From Trichomonas vaginalis G3 (taxonomy: Eukaryota; Parabasalia; Trichomonadida; Trichomonadidae), in NCBI RefSeq assembly GCF_026262505.1, contig NC_067205.1, positions 4,960,001 through 5,024,000 on the forward strand: a stretch of 64,000 nt of DNA. Reading direction: 5' to 3'. Position 1 is the stretch's first letter. Each line of letters starts with the position of its first letter. The notes under the pieces were generated by a model. The model saw nothing but the letters and a program-made list of their open reading frames with translations, ran no database searches and was not told the DNA's origin. Shown here piece after piece: positions 18,479 through 30,760 of the stretch. The translations under genes were made by a program, and so were the position numbers.

Positions 18479-20001
18479 TTAAATATTATTTAAATATAAT
18501 GGAGTAATAAAATAAATCGGAATTTCTATTAATTTATTGTTAACCTCAACTAATGCATTGCCGTTAATATATCTAACAAATTCAGCTATTGTGTCAAATC
18601 TTCGTCTTCTTTTTGTCATTAATTTATCAGTTTTTCCATAATCGAGATGAATTAAAACTTTATCTCCTTGTTTAAAATTCATGAGCCCCGAATTAATTTG
18701 TTCACGTTTAACATCATTCAACCTTTCCATTTGCTTTCTAATATATTCCCATTCTTTTGAAATATCATTTTTCATTTCCACCGGTTTCATGTTTATTGTT
18801 CTATGCCATGTATTATTGTAATAATATACTAACTGCTGTATGATGGAGTCATGATTTCCATCCCAGTATATCTGACCGTTAACCCCTAACGCATCTCTAA
18901 GAGTTCTCATTACCGCATCAACTATTTTATTATGAAACGTATATGGAGAGGATGAAAAGTAAAAATTAATTTGTGGGAAATAATGAGCATAGCTGCCTGA
19001 AATCCTTTATCACCATCACCCCTTATATTATCTACTCTTTCATGATCTAGTAAGTATTGAATAGCTCTTCTTGTTTCCTGTTCTGTTTTCCCTTTCACCG
19101 GAATGCAATATAAATATCTGGTGTTAATGTTAATGGCAAATAAATAAGTAACGTTTCCTCTTGAATATTCTAAATGATCGATTTCGTATGAATATGGATA
19201 TGGTGCAAATGAAGGGCGACTAAATTTTTCCTTTAACGGTTGAATTTTTGGGTCAATTGGTTTATTTAATATTTGAAATCCTTTTTAAAATCTTTTTGCT
19301 TCTTTAATGTTTGAAATGGATATAATAAAGTGAATGATGAAGGATTAACTGAAGGAGGAGGTGGTACTGTCGTTGGAGGTTTGGTGTTGCAGGTGGTTTA
19401 ATTTTATCTGCTTTGATTTTGGATTTCATTCCCCCTTCATTAATTCTGGATGTATTCTATTCATTTGTTTTAAATATGCTGTATATAAAGGTTTGATATA
19501 CTTTCCCGCTTCGAGTTTATGTTGAAGGATGAATTCCAAAAGTTGATCTTCATTTAAAAGTCGGGCTGAATATGGTTTAACTAATGAATCATAAATTAAA
19601 GCTTGTGCTTCATTTATGGTCTGAAGGACCTGGGCGTTTTGCACCTTTTGTTTTTGTTCCTTTGGTTTTTGCGGCTCAGGATTATATAATTTATATAATT
19701 TATATAATTCATCAATATCTTCTTCTGTTAATACTTTATTTTTGAAATCTTTCAATTGTTTAAGTTGTGATTTACTTTTTCCCTTTGAATATTCATTATT
19801 TTTAATTTTGTCTTTAATTTTAGAAATTATTTTATCATGATATTTCAAAACTTCATTTTTATAATACGAATAATAATAATCCATATCATCACCCGTTATA
19901 TTGTTATCATGTTTTTGGAGATATGATTTTAATTCATAATAATTAAGAAAATTTTGATTAAGTACTAAATCATCAATTAAATTTTTAAATCTGTTATCCA
20001 T
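18479..20001 (-). pseudogene. Maverick integrase, broken copy
   Basis: Counterpart of the intact 506-aa integrase at 40204-41724. The N-terminal 191 codons (19426-20001) and the last 143 codons (18479-18910) are open. The middle, including the first two catalytic Asp regions, is spread over different frames by at least two small indels (around 18980 and 19290-19400). It is unlikely to make a working integrase. Confidence 0.9.
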
Positions 20002-20103
20002 TTATATAAAAATAAAATAAATGTTTTAAGGGTGCCCACCTCTTTGAATCATAGTATCAAAACCATTATTAACGGTTCCTTTTGTCTCTTCTGTGGCATT
20101 TTA

Positions 20104-23100
20104 TTAAATAAATGGCATACAACATCCATTTTCACAACATACAGCCTTAGTGTGTGCTCCTGTTAATGCAGTCTTACCGATTGTTAAGCGAGTCATTGAC
20201 CCGTTTTTAAGTTGTAAATTAATATTCTGACCATCAAATATCACTTTATCATTTATTATATCCAAATAATTTTTAGGTGTTAATTGTTTATTTTGTCGTA
20301 AACTAACACCTTTCATTTTTTGTGCAATCTTTTTAAAATCACTTCCATCAATTGAACCGTTGAATGAAGTATAACACTTAGGACATAAAGCAACCATGTT
20401 ATCACCTTGTTTCTCAATTGCTAAACCCAATAACTTCTTCTCATGTGCTTTTTCTTCAGCTTTATTCTTTAATTTAGGTTTAAATTTCTCATTAAAACAG
20501 AAGAAATCAAAAGGTGCGAATTTGTAAATGTTTTTATCATAAAATTTTTTATCGGTTACAATTGCTTGAAATGCTTGAGTGTTAGGAAGATTTGGGTCGC
20601 CAGCGATTGCCCAATAAGATGAATCAGTATCACCTTCAATGAAATGAAAACGATTAACATCCATGCATTTATACAAAAATCATAAATGAAAACCAAATAC
20701 CAGTATTTTGCGTTATCTAAAGTGAAGAATGCCTCTTGTAAACATGTATCACATCTATAAAATCTATCTTTAAGCATCACTTGATACGTATCCTCTCCTA
20801 TTTCTCTTATGTTTTTAAACTTATTTGACATACATGCAACGCGTGCCTTCTGTGCATTCATTATTTTAGTCTTTGCGTAATTTTGTGTATTCATTGCATC
20901 GTAACCATATGATCCATTAAGTGAAATCTTGCAAAATAAACTTTTTCCTTTATTTCCTTCTAATTCAGCCTTTTGTCTTTCGTTCATAAATTCATTCGCA
21001 AATTCATTAAAACAAGTATTTTTCGTAAATGTTAAAATTGATTGAATGTCATCAATGATAAAATGAAATCTGTCTATTAGATACCAAAGATAATAAGAAG
21101 AAAATGGTTGATATTGGTTGTGTGTTGATGCTAACTGAGTTAATTTTCTCTGTTTCTGGTCAAACTGGTAGATTGTTTGATTTCATGTAATTATACATAA
21201 AACCACCAATTGTTTTTTCATCTGTGATAATATCAAAGTTTCTTATTATTGGTAAAAAGTTTATGTAATCATTAATGTATTTTTCATCAATGTGACCCTT
21301 TACTTCAGCCACGAATAAAGTATTTTTCTTCTTAATTATTCCCAGTGCTTTTGCTTTCTTTGTTGCTGTATCACAAATGATAACACCATTCAATCTTCCC
21401 GGCATATACATTTTATGGTCAGTATATTGAATGAAATCATGAGGATTAGATGAAAATGATGAAGGATATAATGAATTAAAGTCAACACCAACGAAATGAG
21501 TCATAATGTTGGAAGTGTCCTCATTTGATACAGTTTTAGTTTCTGGATTATATGAAAGTTTATTAATGTGCGTGATTCCTTTAAGATTTACTCTATGTTG
21601 AACATTTGATAGACCACCAGTAATTCCATTACGGAGAATGTGATAAGCTTCAACTGAATCTAAAGTCATTGGTAAATTATTTTTTAATGTATAATTTCTT
21701 AAATTGATTCTTAAACGTTGAACATCTTCATCTTTATTTGATTTTACGACATTGCAATAACAACACATTAACTGACAATTTTCTTTGGTATGTGGTTTTT
21801 CATTATCGATTCTATCTAATGTTGGTTTATTAGCATATGTAAACGCTTTACCACACATTTTGCATTTAGATGAAAGGATTAAATCGTGATAGTATTGATA
21901 GTCATCCATTGAAACATTGTTTTTAGTATCCCTTTCTGCTTTTTCATCTTGTTTCTTATATGAATCAATTTTATATTTCCAATACTTTTTTGTTAATTCA
22001 AAACTTGATTCCACATTTTCTTCTTCTGGATATGTTTCGTTAGGATTAAAGTCTTTATATGCTAAAGCGTAACGAATCATTGATGCATTCGATGATAAAG
22101 AAAGATTATGAAGCATGTCAATTTTATAAACAAATGTTTCTTCAATAATTTTATCAATTGGGTCAATCATAATTTCAACGTCTTTATTGCAATAATGAAT
22201 AAAATATTCTAATCTATTCTCAAAATTTTTAGCATCGTTGAGATATATTTGATAATCTGAATCGGATATTGTTTCTTGAGTTAATGCTGAATAAAATGAA
22301 TCTTGAGTGAATGGTTCCACTTTATATAATTCATCTTCGTAATTCTCCCATGTGATGAATTGATAAGGGAAAAAGGATTTAACACGTGATTTATTGTTTC
22401 CGAAATCTTGAGTGAATTGGTCTAATGTTCACCCGCTATATAATTTCTGATGTCAATAAATCTTAATTCATATGGACAGTTTGTTTTCTTTACAATGATT
22501 TGCTTAAATTGAGAAGAAGAACCCAGCATTGATTTTATTTTCCATTTTGCAGTGTTTAAATCACGAAGAATTAAATTTAAATCAAACTTTCCCGAATTAA
22601 AACCTATGATATTCACTTTATTGAATTCCTCATCTAGAAGTTCTTTAAATGCTTCCTTCTGTTTTCATTTAATGTATGGGACAAAGTCCCGCCGTTTGGT
22701 CCGTTTGCGGCTTCATTAATTCTTCATATTGTTCAATATTTGATTTAGCAACTAATGAACAGGTTGAAAATAAAAACTCAATCCAATCAGAAATAAAAGA
22801 ATCACTTGATGTTAAGCAAAAATTCCTCGTAAATGTTTTATCACGGTCTACGACCTCGCCGCTTCGGTCTGAAAGACCTTCAGGACTCAAAGAGTCCGTT
22901 TGCGGCTTTATTTTGACAGTTGATGATACCATAAATGGTTTTAAGTAAGCGTTCAAAGTTGCACATTCAGAAAGTTGAAGTTCTTCTTTAGTCTCTAATG
23001 TTTCGAAGTCAAAAGTAATATAATATCTTGTTGGTTTATAATATTCCTGCAAATTGTGAGCTAATAGCCATTGATATATCTTCTGTTTCGTGATATGTGG

Positions 23101-23643
23101 TGCATATGGTTGTTGTGTGTTTTGCAATTGAACGTCTTGAATTAATCTTCCATTATTTTCTTTACATTTCTCACAATGTTTTAAAAATCTTCTTTGGTTT
23201 TTCCTTTCTGGGTCATCACGGATAGAATATACTTCTTCTTTGCAAAAGGGGCAAACTTTATATCCTGTGAGTGCTTCAACGTCTGTAATTCTGTCAGCGT
23301 GAAGTTTTCCACATGGACTCTGTGTTAATAAAATATTTACTGTTTCAAATTCTGGATCTATCATTATTGATTCCACTAATGGAAAGTCTACCTTATTTAT
23401 GTCTACGTCTTCTGGTTGAGGGTCACAATAATAAAAATCAATATTAACGTTTAACATTCTTGCTAACCTCTCACTTTCTGATGAAATGTCAAATCCTTCA
23501 TATGCATCTATGGCTTCGTTTAAATAACTTCTACGAGTTTTAGGATTAACACCATCAGGAATGTTATAGAAGCGTTTAAATAACCTTCTACCTTCGGCTC
23601 TTATTTGATTATCATTCATTTTAGCTGTTCCGTTTTTGTTCAT
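20104..23643 (-). pseudogene. Protein-primed DNA polymerase B, broken copy
   Basis: Collinear with the intact 1,155-aa polymerase of Maverick 2, but split into at least five frames (22669-23643, 22422-22616, 21160-22320, 20556-20987, 20104-20676). It also has an in-frame insertion of about 20 residues made of micro-hairpins (22845-22906). The motif A (GVDFNSLYPS), motif B (KISLNGSYGY) and motif C (GDTDS) regions are all still readable, so decay is recent. Confidence 0.95.
22678..22906. repeat. Micro-hairpin cluster inside the polymerase gene
   Basis: GGGACAAAGTCCC (22678-22690), GGTCTACGACC (22845-22855), GGTCTGAAAGACC (22866-22878) and GGACTCAAAGAGTCC (22883-22897). The last two sit inside an outer GCCGC...GCGGC stem (22858-22862 with 22902-22906). 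The 22845-22906 group is missing from the Maverick 2 polymerase, where the flanking sequence is continuous. Confidence 0.95.
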
Positions 23644-23706
23644 TTATGTAAGAATAAAAAATTAAAAAATAAATAAAAATAAAGTTTATTTTTTTAAAGT
23701 CCAGGG

Positions 23707-24814
23707 CTAAAGTCCATAAAATGAATTAAGAACACATAAATTTTTATCATCTGCGACGTGACGAATACATTTTAATTTACTCAAGAATGCGTACCCTGAT
23801 ACATTAAATCTAATTCCTGTCTTATTTAATTTCACAACTTTGAAAAGGAATGTATGAATAGCTATAAAATGATGAGATGATGTTTTATGGGTTGCTTCCA
23901 TTTTTTCTGAAATAAATGAATAAATATAATGTTTTATAAGTTTTCATATCTTTTATGTTCTTAATAACGAATGGTATAGACCTTTCAACTTCGTCTTCCT
24001 TCGGTGCTGTTCTTTCATATGAAACATTATTAGTATCTTCAATAATGAAACCACAATCGCATAAAATTTTATATGTACCAATTGTTTCTTTTGATATTTT
24101 ATCTAACAAATCAAAAACTTTATCAACACCTGTACATTTATTTAAATAATAATTTGTGTAAATATCATGGTCTTCTTTCTTAATCGTATTTGTTGCATAT
24201 GTTACATTTTTCAGTGCTTTTTTGAATTTTTCAGAATCAAGAGGAGGTGAAAGTAATATACATGGATAATCTCCATCGTCAATAAATTGTAACTTATGTT
24301 TATGAATAAATTTTGTGCCTTCTTCTGAAAGTGTTTCATCTATTTCACCATCTAATAAATTTTTAGTAGATTCCAAAAAGTAATTTTTATATCTTTCTTC
24401 ATGAGATTTTTGAACTTCTGATTCTGAAGCTGGGATATTCATTAAACCCTCTACTTCATTCTCATTATATTTTTCAACTTCTCTTAATTCCTTAATTTTT
24501 TCATCTATTTCATCTCTTATTTTTTCCAGTCTTTCAATTTCATCATATTCATCATCTTTAATCCGTTCTTCATAATATTCAGGGAAAACATCAGGTTCTT
24601 TAGGTTTTTCTTCTTCAGATGTGGGATATAAGAAATTTATAACATCATCTTTATTCATTTTTCCATCATAATCTAAATCATTTAATAACTCCGCGAATTT
24701 TTGACAATTTCTTAAATAATATTTATTAACTTCATAACTCGCCTCCTCTAATATATCCTTTATTTCCTCGTTTGTGAATCCCAATTTTTTAACGTCGTTA
24801 GTCTTGACACTCAT
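23707..24814 (-). pseudogene. EF-hand-containing Maverick protein, frameshifted
   Basis: Collinear with 35475-36570 of Maverick 2. It is open from the Met-Ser start (24814) through most of the protein, then frameshifted near 23895; the last ~60 codons (23707-23901) are in another frame. It contains one canonical EF-hand loop (DLDYDGKMNKDD). The full product is about 365 aa and acidic in its middle. It lies immediately upstream of the polymerase gene on the same strand. Confidence 0.75.
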
Positions 24815-25624
24815 TTTCATACGAATTAAAAAAATAAATTATTCAAAAAATGTAAGACATGAATTTTTAAAGTTTATTTTTCATTCATGAATGATAATTA
24901 TATCTGATTTCTTTTACTCTCTCGTATATACTAGATTTGAAGAATTCAGAACATTTCCCATAATCTCCTAAATGTTTTCTTATCCCTAACGTGTGCCAGT
25001 TATTATATGAAACTGAATAAACTTTATCTTTATCTTTACACCTTTCATCACTTCCAATATATTTATATCTCAGTTTTGATTTAGCATTTTCATATTCATT
25101 AGCGTTTAATAATTCACAGTCTTCCTTTTTAAATTGATGTTTAAGATATTCAGGATTTAATACTCTACGTTTATATGCTCCTAACTTAGTCCTAAAGGTT
25201 TTTCTACAAAATTTAGGAATTCCATCCTCTTGAATGTCATCAATGATTTCCATTTCATTATTTTCAATTTCTTCTTCTCGTTTATGAGGTCTTTGATTAT
25301 GACTCCATTGATTCCATGAAATTAAATATTCTTTATCATTATATTTATACCTCATTAGCTTATTTTGGCTTTCATATTCATTTAATAATTCACAATCTTC
25401 ATTTTTAAATTGAAGTTTAACCCATTCAGGATTTAAACAATGTTTAATTAATCGCGGAATATCTGACATCATCTATATATAGCTTCTTTTATAAAAGATA
25501 AAAAAATAAATTATTTTAAAATTAATGTTAATTTTTTAATGTGTTTAGTATATAAATATTTTAATGCATCGTCTATATATAGATGTTACAAAAAAAGTCA
25601 CACAACCCGCACTCATCTACTACT
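24808..25624. repeat. Right terminal inverted repeat, Maverick 1 (817 bp)
   Basis: Exact reverse complement of 7521-8337 by eye. It ends CTACTACT at the element boundary, followed by the TTCGGT target duplication at 25625-25630. Confidence 0.95.
24885..25472 (-). CDS. TIR-encoded protein with two DUF723-like repeats (right copy)
   Basis: Same 195-aa sequence as 7673-8260, encoded in the right TIR and transcribed inward. The two ~45-residue modules and the CTATATATAG box before the start codon are identical. The element therefore carries two doses of this gene, kept identical by the TIRs. Confidence 0.7.
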   Translation of the reverse strand: MMSDIPRLIKHCLNPEWVKLQFKNEDCELLNEYESQNKLMRYKYNDKEYLISWNQWSHNQRPHKREEEIENNEMEIIDDIQEDGIPKFCRKTFRTKLGAYKRRVLNPEYLKHQFKKEDCELLNANEYENAKSKLRYKYIGSDERCKDKDKVYSVSYNNWHTLGIRKHLGDYGKCSEFFKSSIYERVKEIRYNYHS

Positions 25625-25630
25625 TTCGGT
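25625..25630. repeat. Target-site duplication, right (Maverick 1)
   Basis: TTCGGT directly follows the right TIR, matching 7515-7520. Confidence 0.95.
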
Positions 25631-26523
25631 TGCAATTTTTAATCGTTTTTAATCTAATATCATATATCAATTTTAGTTATATTGTACTGTGGATTGAGCC
25701 ATTTAAATCGACGAAAATTCAATGTTCAAATAATTTCAATAATAAATCATGTTCAAGATTCGATTCTAAGCAGTTAATTTTATTCTTTATCCTATGAGAT
25801 ATCATGTTCAAAATATATGAATTAATTTCATAAATCACTTCGAAATGCTGGACTGCTTGTTTATTTTTATTTTTATATTTAAAAATATAGCAAAATAAAG
25901 TAATACAAGACATTCTTATATCATTTAAATTTGAATACCATACCGGAAAACCCGATTAGGCATTTATTCGCTGATTTGTCTTCTCTTTCGTTTGGGTTAA
26001 ACAAATTATCGAGAAGATAATGTTCTCTCTTGTATTTCGTTCTCAAAATTATGAATGATCTGAATAAGAATGCAAAATCTACAATCTCATCACCGCTACT
26101 GATGTGTTGATATCAAATTTATTCATCAAATGGATTATTTTATGTGACAAATTATTTTCTGCTCAAATATTGAAATGTACAGATCTATAAAGTCACCAAC
26201 AAATAAGAGAATAATTATTAGAAGATAAATACATCGTCTTTATATCTTTATCACTATTCAAATCGTGACCATTGCTTTACATCAGTATTACATGCAGCAA
26301 GTATCTAGCAACCATAATCATAGCTCAGTAGTGTTCATTTTTTTCGATGGTTTTTAATTCAGCAACAAATATTTTTTAGCAATGGCAGAAAATGATCCGA
26401 ATTTTTATCTCGCAGCAAGTAAAATGCACATACATCAGAAAATGAAATTATGTCTCAACCGTATGAAATGCAAATCTTATTTTTGTCAAAATCTATAACC
26501 TTATCAATTTTTTTTTTGAGATA
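25631..26523. other. A+T-rich host spacer
   Basis: About 890 bp of host DNA between Maverick 1 and the first transporter gene. No coding frame longer than about 75 codons has gene-like composition, and no repeat was seen. Confidence 0.5.
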
Positions 26524-27687
26524 ATGATACCTTTAGATTTAAATGCCTTCATGAGAAGATGGTGTATATTGGGGTACATCGTTACAAAACTTCTTTCGGC
26601 ATTTATTCGGCAGACAATAATCCATCAGCAAACGTTTTATTATTCATGTAACGAAAAAATCTATACAACATTCAAATCTCAATGGTTTAATGTGGTAAAC
26701 ATGTCTGTAGCTATGATGCTTGCAACTCCTTTCGCCCTTCTAAATGGGGGAACCAACGTTTTTAAGAAATTATTTCAATTACCAATGAAATTTCTCTTAC
26801 TTATCTTCGTTTGCTCATTTTGCGACATCACACAATGCTTTACCAACGGTAGAATGCTTGTTATCGGCGGCCTATCCTTCTCTTCCCTGATAGAAATCCT
26901 AACAATCATTTGTATGATTTTTTTCAGAAGAATTTTTCTGAAAAAACATATGTACGGTTATATGTGGATTTCAGTTGGCCTCTGTTTTCTAGCTATAATT
27001 AGCCTGACTCTCTCACAGTTGATGTCTTCCTCGTCGAGTTCACTGAAGCCAATGGTTTTATTCGTTAATATCTTCTTGAGCCTATTTAGCGTGCTTTTAA
27101 TCGCAACACAATATATTATTCAAGAGTACGTCATTCATAATTCTGATCTCGAGCCAGAAATACTTGTTGGTTGCATCGGATTAGGAGATTTCGTTATTAT
27201 GATGTTTATGATCTATCCGTTTGTATATTTCGTGAAAGATAATGAATACTTTACTATACACGAAAGCTTTTGCCAGGTTTTTGAAATGTTTATTCATTCA
27301 AAAACTATAATCTTCTCTTATTTCATTTATATCTGCATAATTATTATTCTTAACATGTCGTTTGTGAAGCTAATCCTGTATACAAACTCGATTTATGCAG
27401 TAATGTATGATATGCTCGGTGAAGGTTGCAAAAACCTTATTGAAATCATTAAGGATCTGACTCCCGGCTTTCCATTTAGAGTAGAAAAGACAAAGAAGGC
27501 TCTTACTTACTCAATTACTTTTAATTCTCTTTCGATGATTTTAATTATTTCTGCTTTAATGTTTTTGACGGAATTAATTAAAATCCCGGGATTTGAATAC
27601 CCAGAACCCGAGAAATTTTTGATCCCCAATAACAGATATCTACCTCAGACAGATCTTAGCGAAAAAGAAAATGCGCAATTTGTTTGA
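26524..27687 (+). CDS. DMT-superfamily transporter (SLC35F6-like)
   Basis: A 387-aa polytopic membrane protein with about nine or ten hydrophobic segments between residues 15 and 360. It resembles drug/metabolite transporters of the SLC35F6 kind: an early helix followed by FSSLIEILTIICMIFFRRIFLKK (like the RGS...FLGRRL region), and a mid-protein QEYVIHNSDLEPEILVGCIGLGDF (like YEEKYVKKYNLPPLLVVGWEG). The substrate is unknown. The gene is followed by a paralogue on the same strand. No signal for regulation beyond an A+T-rich leader. Confidence 0.7.
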   Translation: MIPLDLNAFMRRWCILGYIVTKLLSAFIRQTIIHQQTFYYSCNEKIYTTFKSQWFNVVNMSVAMMLATPFALLNGGTNVFKKLFQLPMKFLLLIFVCSFCDITQCFTNGRMLVIGGLSFSSLIEILTIICMIFFRRIFLKKHMYGYMWISVGLCFLAIISLTLSQLMSSSSSSLKPMVLFVNIFLSLFSVLLIATQYIIQEYVIHNSDLEPEILVGCIGLGDFVIMMFMIYPFVYFVKDNEYFTIHESFCQVFEMFIHSKTIIFSYFIYICIIIILNMSFVKLILYTNSIYAVMYDMLGEGCKNLIEIIKDLTPGFPFRVEKTKKALTYSITFNSLSMILIISALMFLTELIKIPGFEYPEPEKFLIPNNRYLPQTDLSEKENAQFV

Positions 27688-28032
27688 TATTATCAACAAT
27701 TTATTTGTAAATGTAGATTATACTATCTTAATCTGATTTAAGTTTTTTAGATTAAATGTGACTGTGGTCAATTTTGTTTTGTTTCATCGCAACAACCACA
27801 TTATAAGGTGCAAAAGAAAATAGATGGTTATGATATGTGCGCATAGGTTAACTATATTCGTTTCAAAATTATCCATTTTGCTCAAAATTCAAAATCGATT
27901 TTTTTTATTTTAAAAGATTTCCAGTTCAGCATAATCAATCATGATTTCAAATGGATTTAAGTCAAAGTTGATTAGATATCTACGCTAAATAATTCTTATT
28001 TCATAGAAATAAAATGTTTTTTGTTGGACTAG

Positions 28033-28218
28033 GATTCTGCGAAAATTGAATATTCTATTTTTGAAGACCTAAGTGATGGTGCTCTTGTAATTACAGATTC
28101 CCAGATTATTTATAAATCAAGCGCGCATTTTAAGTGTTCGTGCAAGCAATCCAATATCATGGATAACAAATGCCCGGTCTGCAATAGGATTTCAAGGAAT
28201 AGTAAGCGAGCTATCTAA
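28033..28218 (+). pseudogene. Short coding remnant with CxC...CxxC
   Basis: An open stretch of about 61 codons with no ATG, between the two transporter genes. It encodes a possible zinc-ribbon fragment (CSC...CPVC). It is too short and lacks a start, so it is at best a relic. The surrounding spacer (27688-28478) holds nothing else I can support. Confidence 0.25.
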
Positions 28219-28478
28219 TCTCTTTTAAATAATATTTCAAGAGGAGAGAGTATAACTACATTTGCAACAAATGAAGATAATTGCCATCATCATTTAAATA
28301 ATACATCAAATTCTGATTCAAAAAATGGAACTATTAGACTGAATTATGGAAATGTATTTCTAAAGGTGTCAATATTTCAAACTGTATGGCCGAATTCCCT
28401 CATCCTGGCGGAATCCCATTAAATAATAAATTATTTGAAGGCAATTTTATGAATAATCACAACATTTATTATTTTCTT

Positions 28479-29576
28479 ATGATAAAAGTAGATACCAATT
28501 CGTTTCTGCGAAGGTGGTTTATTATTTTAACAGTCATACTTAAGATTACATCATCCTTAATCAAACTTAGTATTCGAGAAACAGATTGTACTATCGATTA
28601 TCCACCTTACAAAGCAAAGTTTAGTAAAAAATTCTTCAATCTCATATTTATGTCAGCGGGAATGTCTTTGGCAATACCATGTGCGCTCGTTCTCAATAAA
28701 TTTAAGCCAAACGATTTAAAAGTTAAAGTTCCTTTTAATATGAAGCTTTTGATTCCAATAATTTCTATGTTAGATCTTTTTAATACATTTTTCAGTAATT
28801 TATCAGCACTAAATAAGGGAATATCCTTTGATTCTTTTGAATTAGCTTTAAATGTCATCGCGATCATCATTATACAAAAAGTTTTCATGCACAAAGCCAT
28901 GTACACTCATATGATATTAGCTACTATCGCTTTAACTTGCTCAATAATCGTTCAAATAACTAATGATTTTTTAACTAATGAAAATAAGCATGTTGCCGTC
29001 CCAAACATAGTTTACTTAGTTTTAGCATCACTAATGAAAGCTATTCATGCCATACTTTGCCAATACGTTTTACAAAATTCAGATGTAGATCCAGAACTTT
29101 TCATCGGATTTGTTGGCCTAGTCAACCTAGTCATAGTGCTGTTCATTATATATCCCATAGTAAGTCTCATTAAAAAACCATTCTGCCATGAAAACCTTTG
29201 CACTTCATTTCGAGAATTTTTCAGTTCAAAACCTCTGATTTTTGGCTATTTCGTTTACTTCTTTAATTGTTTCCTGTACAATGTATCGATAAATAGAGTG
29301 CTCCTTTATACAAGTGCCCTTCTTTGGTCGATCTACTTAATCCTGAGTGATGGAATTAAAGGAATAATAGACATTATTAGTTTCCTAATCAAAGATTTCC
29401 CTTTAAGAAAGGACATACCGGATGAGCATCTTAATGTAAAGCTTATCTGCACTTCTCTTAATGTTTTCTTTCTTGCAATCGCAATTTTATTGTTTACTGA
29501 GACAATAAGAATCCCTTGCGTTAAATACCCTGAAGCTGAAAAATACGTAGTTCAAATTAACGAGATAAATAAATAG
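28479..29576 (+). CDS. DMT-superfamily transporter (SLC35F6-like), paralogue
   Basis: A protein of about 365 aa, collinear with the gene at 26524. It shares the start (xxxDxNxFxRRW), the loop QYVLQNSDVDPELFIGFVGL and the ending (IPxxxYPExEK). I chose the ATG at 28479 (MIKVDTNSF) because it aligns with the paralogue's start; an upstream in-frame ATG at 28386 would add 31 residues of unlike composition. Tandem duplication is evident, but sequences have diverged strongly. Confidence 0.7.
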   Translation: MIKVDTNSFLRRWFIILTVILKITSSLIKLSIRETDCTIDYPPYKAKFSKKFFNLIFMSAGMSLAIPCALVLNKFKPNDLKVKVPFNMKLLIPIISMLDLFNTFFSNLSALNKGISFDSFELALNVIAIIIIQKVFMHKAMYTHMILATIALTCSIIVQITNDFLTNENKHVAVPNIVYLVLASLMKAIHAILCQYVLQNSDVDPELFIGFVGLVNLVIVLFIIYPIVSLIKKPFCHENLCTSFREFFSSKPLIFGYFVYFFNCFLYNVSINRVLLYTSALLWSIYLILSDGIKGIIDIISFLIKDFPLRKDIPDEHLNVKLICTSLNVFFLAIAILLFTETIRIPCVKYPEAEKYVVQINEINK

Positions 29577-29827
29577 AAGAATAAGTTATTTTTATAAAAA
29601 ATTTTGTTGATATTTATTTCATAGTATTCTTTTTTATATCTCACAAGACATCTCGTAGTTTATTGAATTGATGTTCAGCTATATCTTGAAAATGGATAAA
29701 TTACCTTATTGAATTTAAATTTAAGGCTATTTTTGAGAAGAAACGATATTCACACAATTGAAAATTTATTCAAAAACGTGACAATTAACCTCATTCCTTA
29801 CCATTGAATCAATTTAATATATTTATT

Positions 29828-29835
29828 CATTTTTT
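29828..29835 (+). promoter_or_regulatory. Inr-like initiator box
   Basis: TCATTTTT lies 13 nt before the ATG of the aldo-keto reductase gene. It matches the trichomonad initiator consensus TCA(Y)T(W) at the usual short distance. Confidence 0.6.
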
Positions 29836-29840
29836 AAATA

Positions 29841-30760
29841 ATGCATTTACCACAAATCGGCTATGGCACATTCTATGCTACTGATAAAGTTAGATTAAAA
29901 GCAGCTCTTCATTATGCAATTGAAGAATGCGGAATTAGAAGTATTGATACTGTTTGGTCTTATTTTAATCAAGAAATCATCGGTGAAACACTACAAGAAA
30001 TCTTTTCTAAAGGCATCATTACTAGGAAAGACATTTTTATAACTTCCAAATTATGGAATACTCACCATCGGCCAGATTTAGTTGAAAAGGAGTTACTACA
30101 AACATTGCATCAGCTGAAACTAGACTACATTGATCTCTTTCTAATCCATACACCAGCATCATTTAAATCCATTGAAGTTGATGAAAATAAAAAGATAACA
30201 GATGACGATGCATTTCCGCGAGATGAAACAGGAAAGATTATCATTGATGATATCCATATCTTAGATACATATCGAGCAATGGAAGCCGTTCAAATTAAAG
30301 GACTTTGCAGATTCATCGGAGTTTCCAATTTAAACCAGATCAATTGAAAGAAATTCTTTCAAAATGCCAAGTTAAACCATACGCAATTCAAAATGAATGC
30401 CACGTTTACAATCAGCAGAAAGAATTGCTTCAAATATGTGAAGAGAATGATATATATTTGATGGCTCATACAACTATCGGAAGGCCGCCAACAAAAGGTC
30501 CTAAAGGATGCGCCCTTATTGAAGACCCTTTAATTGTTAAAATCGCTCAAAGTCATGGAGTAAAACCCTCCCAAGTTTGTATCAGATTTTTGATTCAGAA
30601 GTCAAAGAAGTACGTAGCAATACCAATGTCAATGAATCCTGTAAACATCAAGTACAATTCGCAGATTGGCTTTGTTCTTGATGATGACGAAATGAGACAA
30701 CTTGAAGGCCTAAATTTTAACTTTAATTTTGAAATGCCGAAGAAAAAGATTGAACATTAA
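29841..30760 (+). pseudogene. Aldo-keto reductase, single frameshift
   Basis: The N-terminal frame (168 codons) contains the AKR catalytic tetrad Asp36, Tyr41, Lys70 and His103 (in IDT, SYFNQE, TSKLWN, LIHTP). The C-terminal half, including the cofactor-binding region (CIRFLIQKSKKYVAIPMS), continues in another frame after a one-base loss in a T/A run near 30335. The full product would be about 305 aa, normal for NAD(P)H-dependent carbonyl reductases. The otherwise perfect preservation suggests a very young pseudogene or a sequence error. Confidence 0.85.

Larger units (their letters stand above)
7521..25624. mobile_element. Maverick/Polinton element 1 (18.1 kb)
   Basis: Complete element with 817-bp TIRs, termini AGTAGTAG...CTACTACT and a 6-bp target duplication TTCGGT. 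The left part carries mostly plus-strand virion genes (capsid, packaging ATPase, tail-fibre-like). The right part carries minus-strand replication and integration genes (polymerase B, integrase), which are multiply frameshifted. The two blocks converge near 17.3-18.2 kb, where repeats, hairpins and a tRNA-like segment sit. The element can probably no longer replicate or integrate by itself. Confidence 0.95.

Noticed and set aside
29841-30760. Two separate short reductase genes
   Set aside because: The two frames are consecutive halves of one aldo-keto reductase, split by a single-base loss in a homopolymer.
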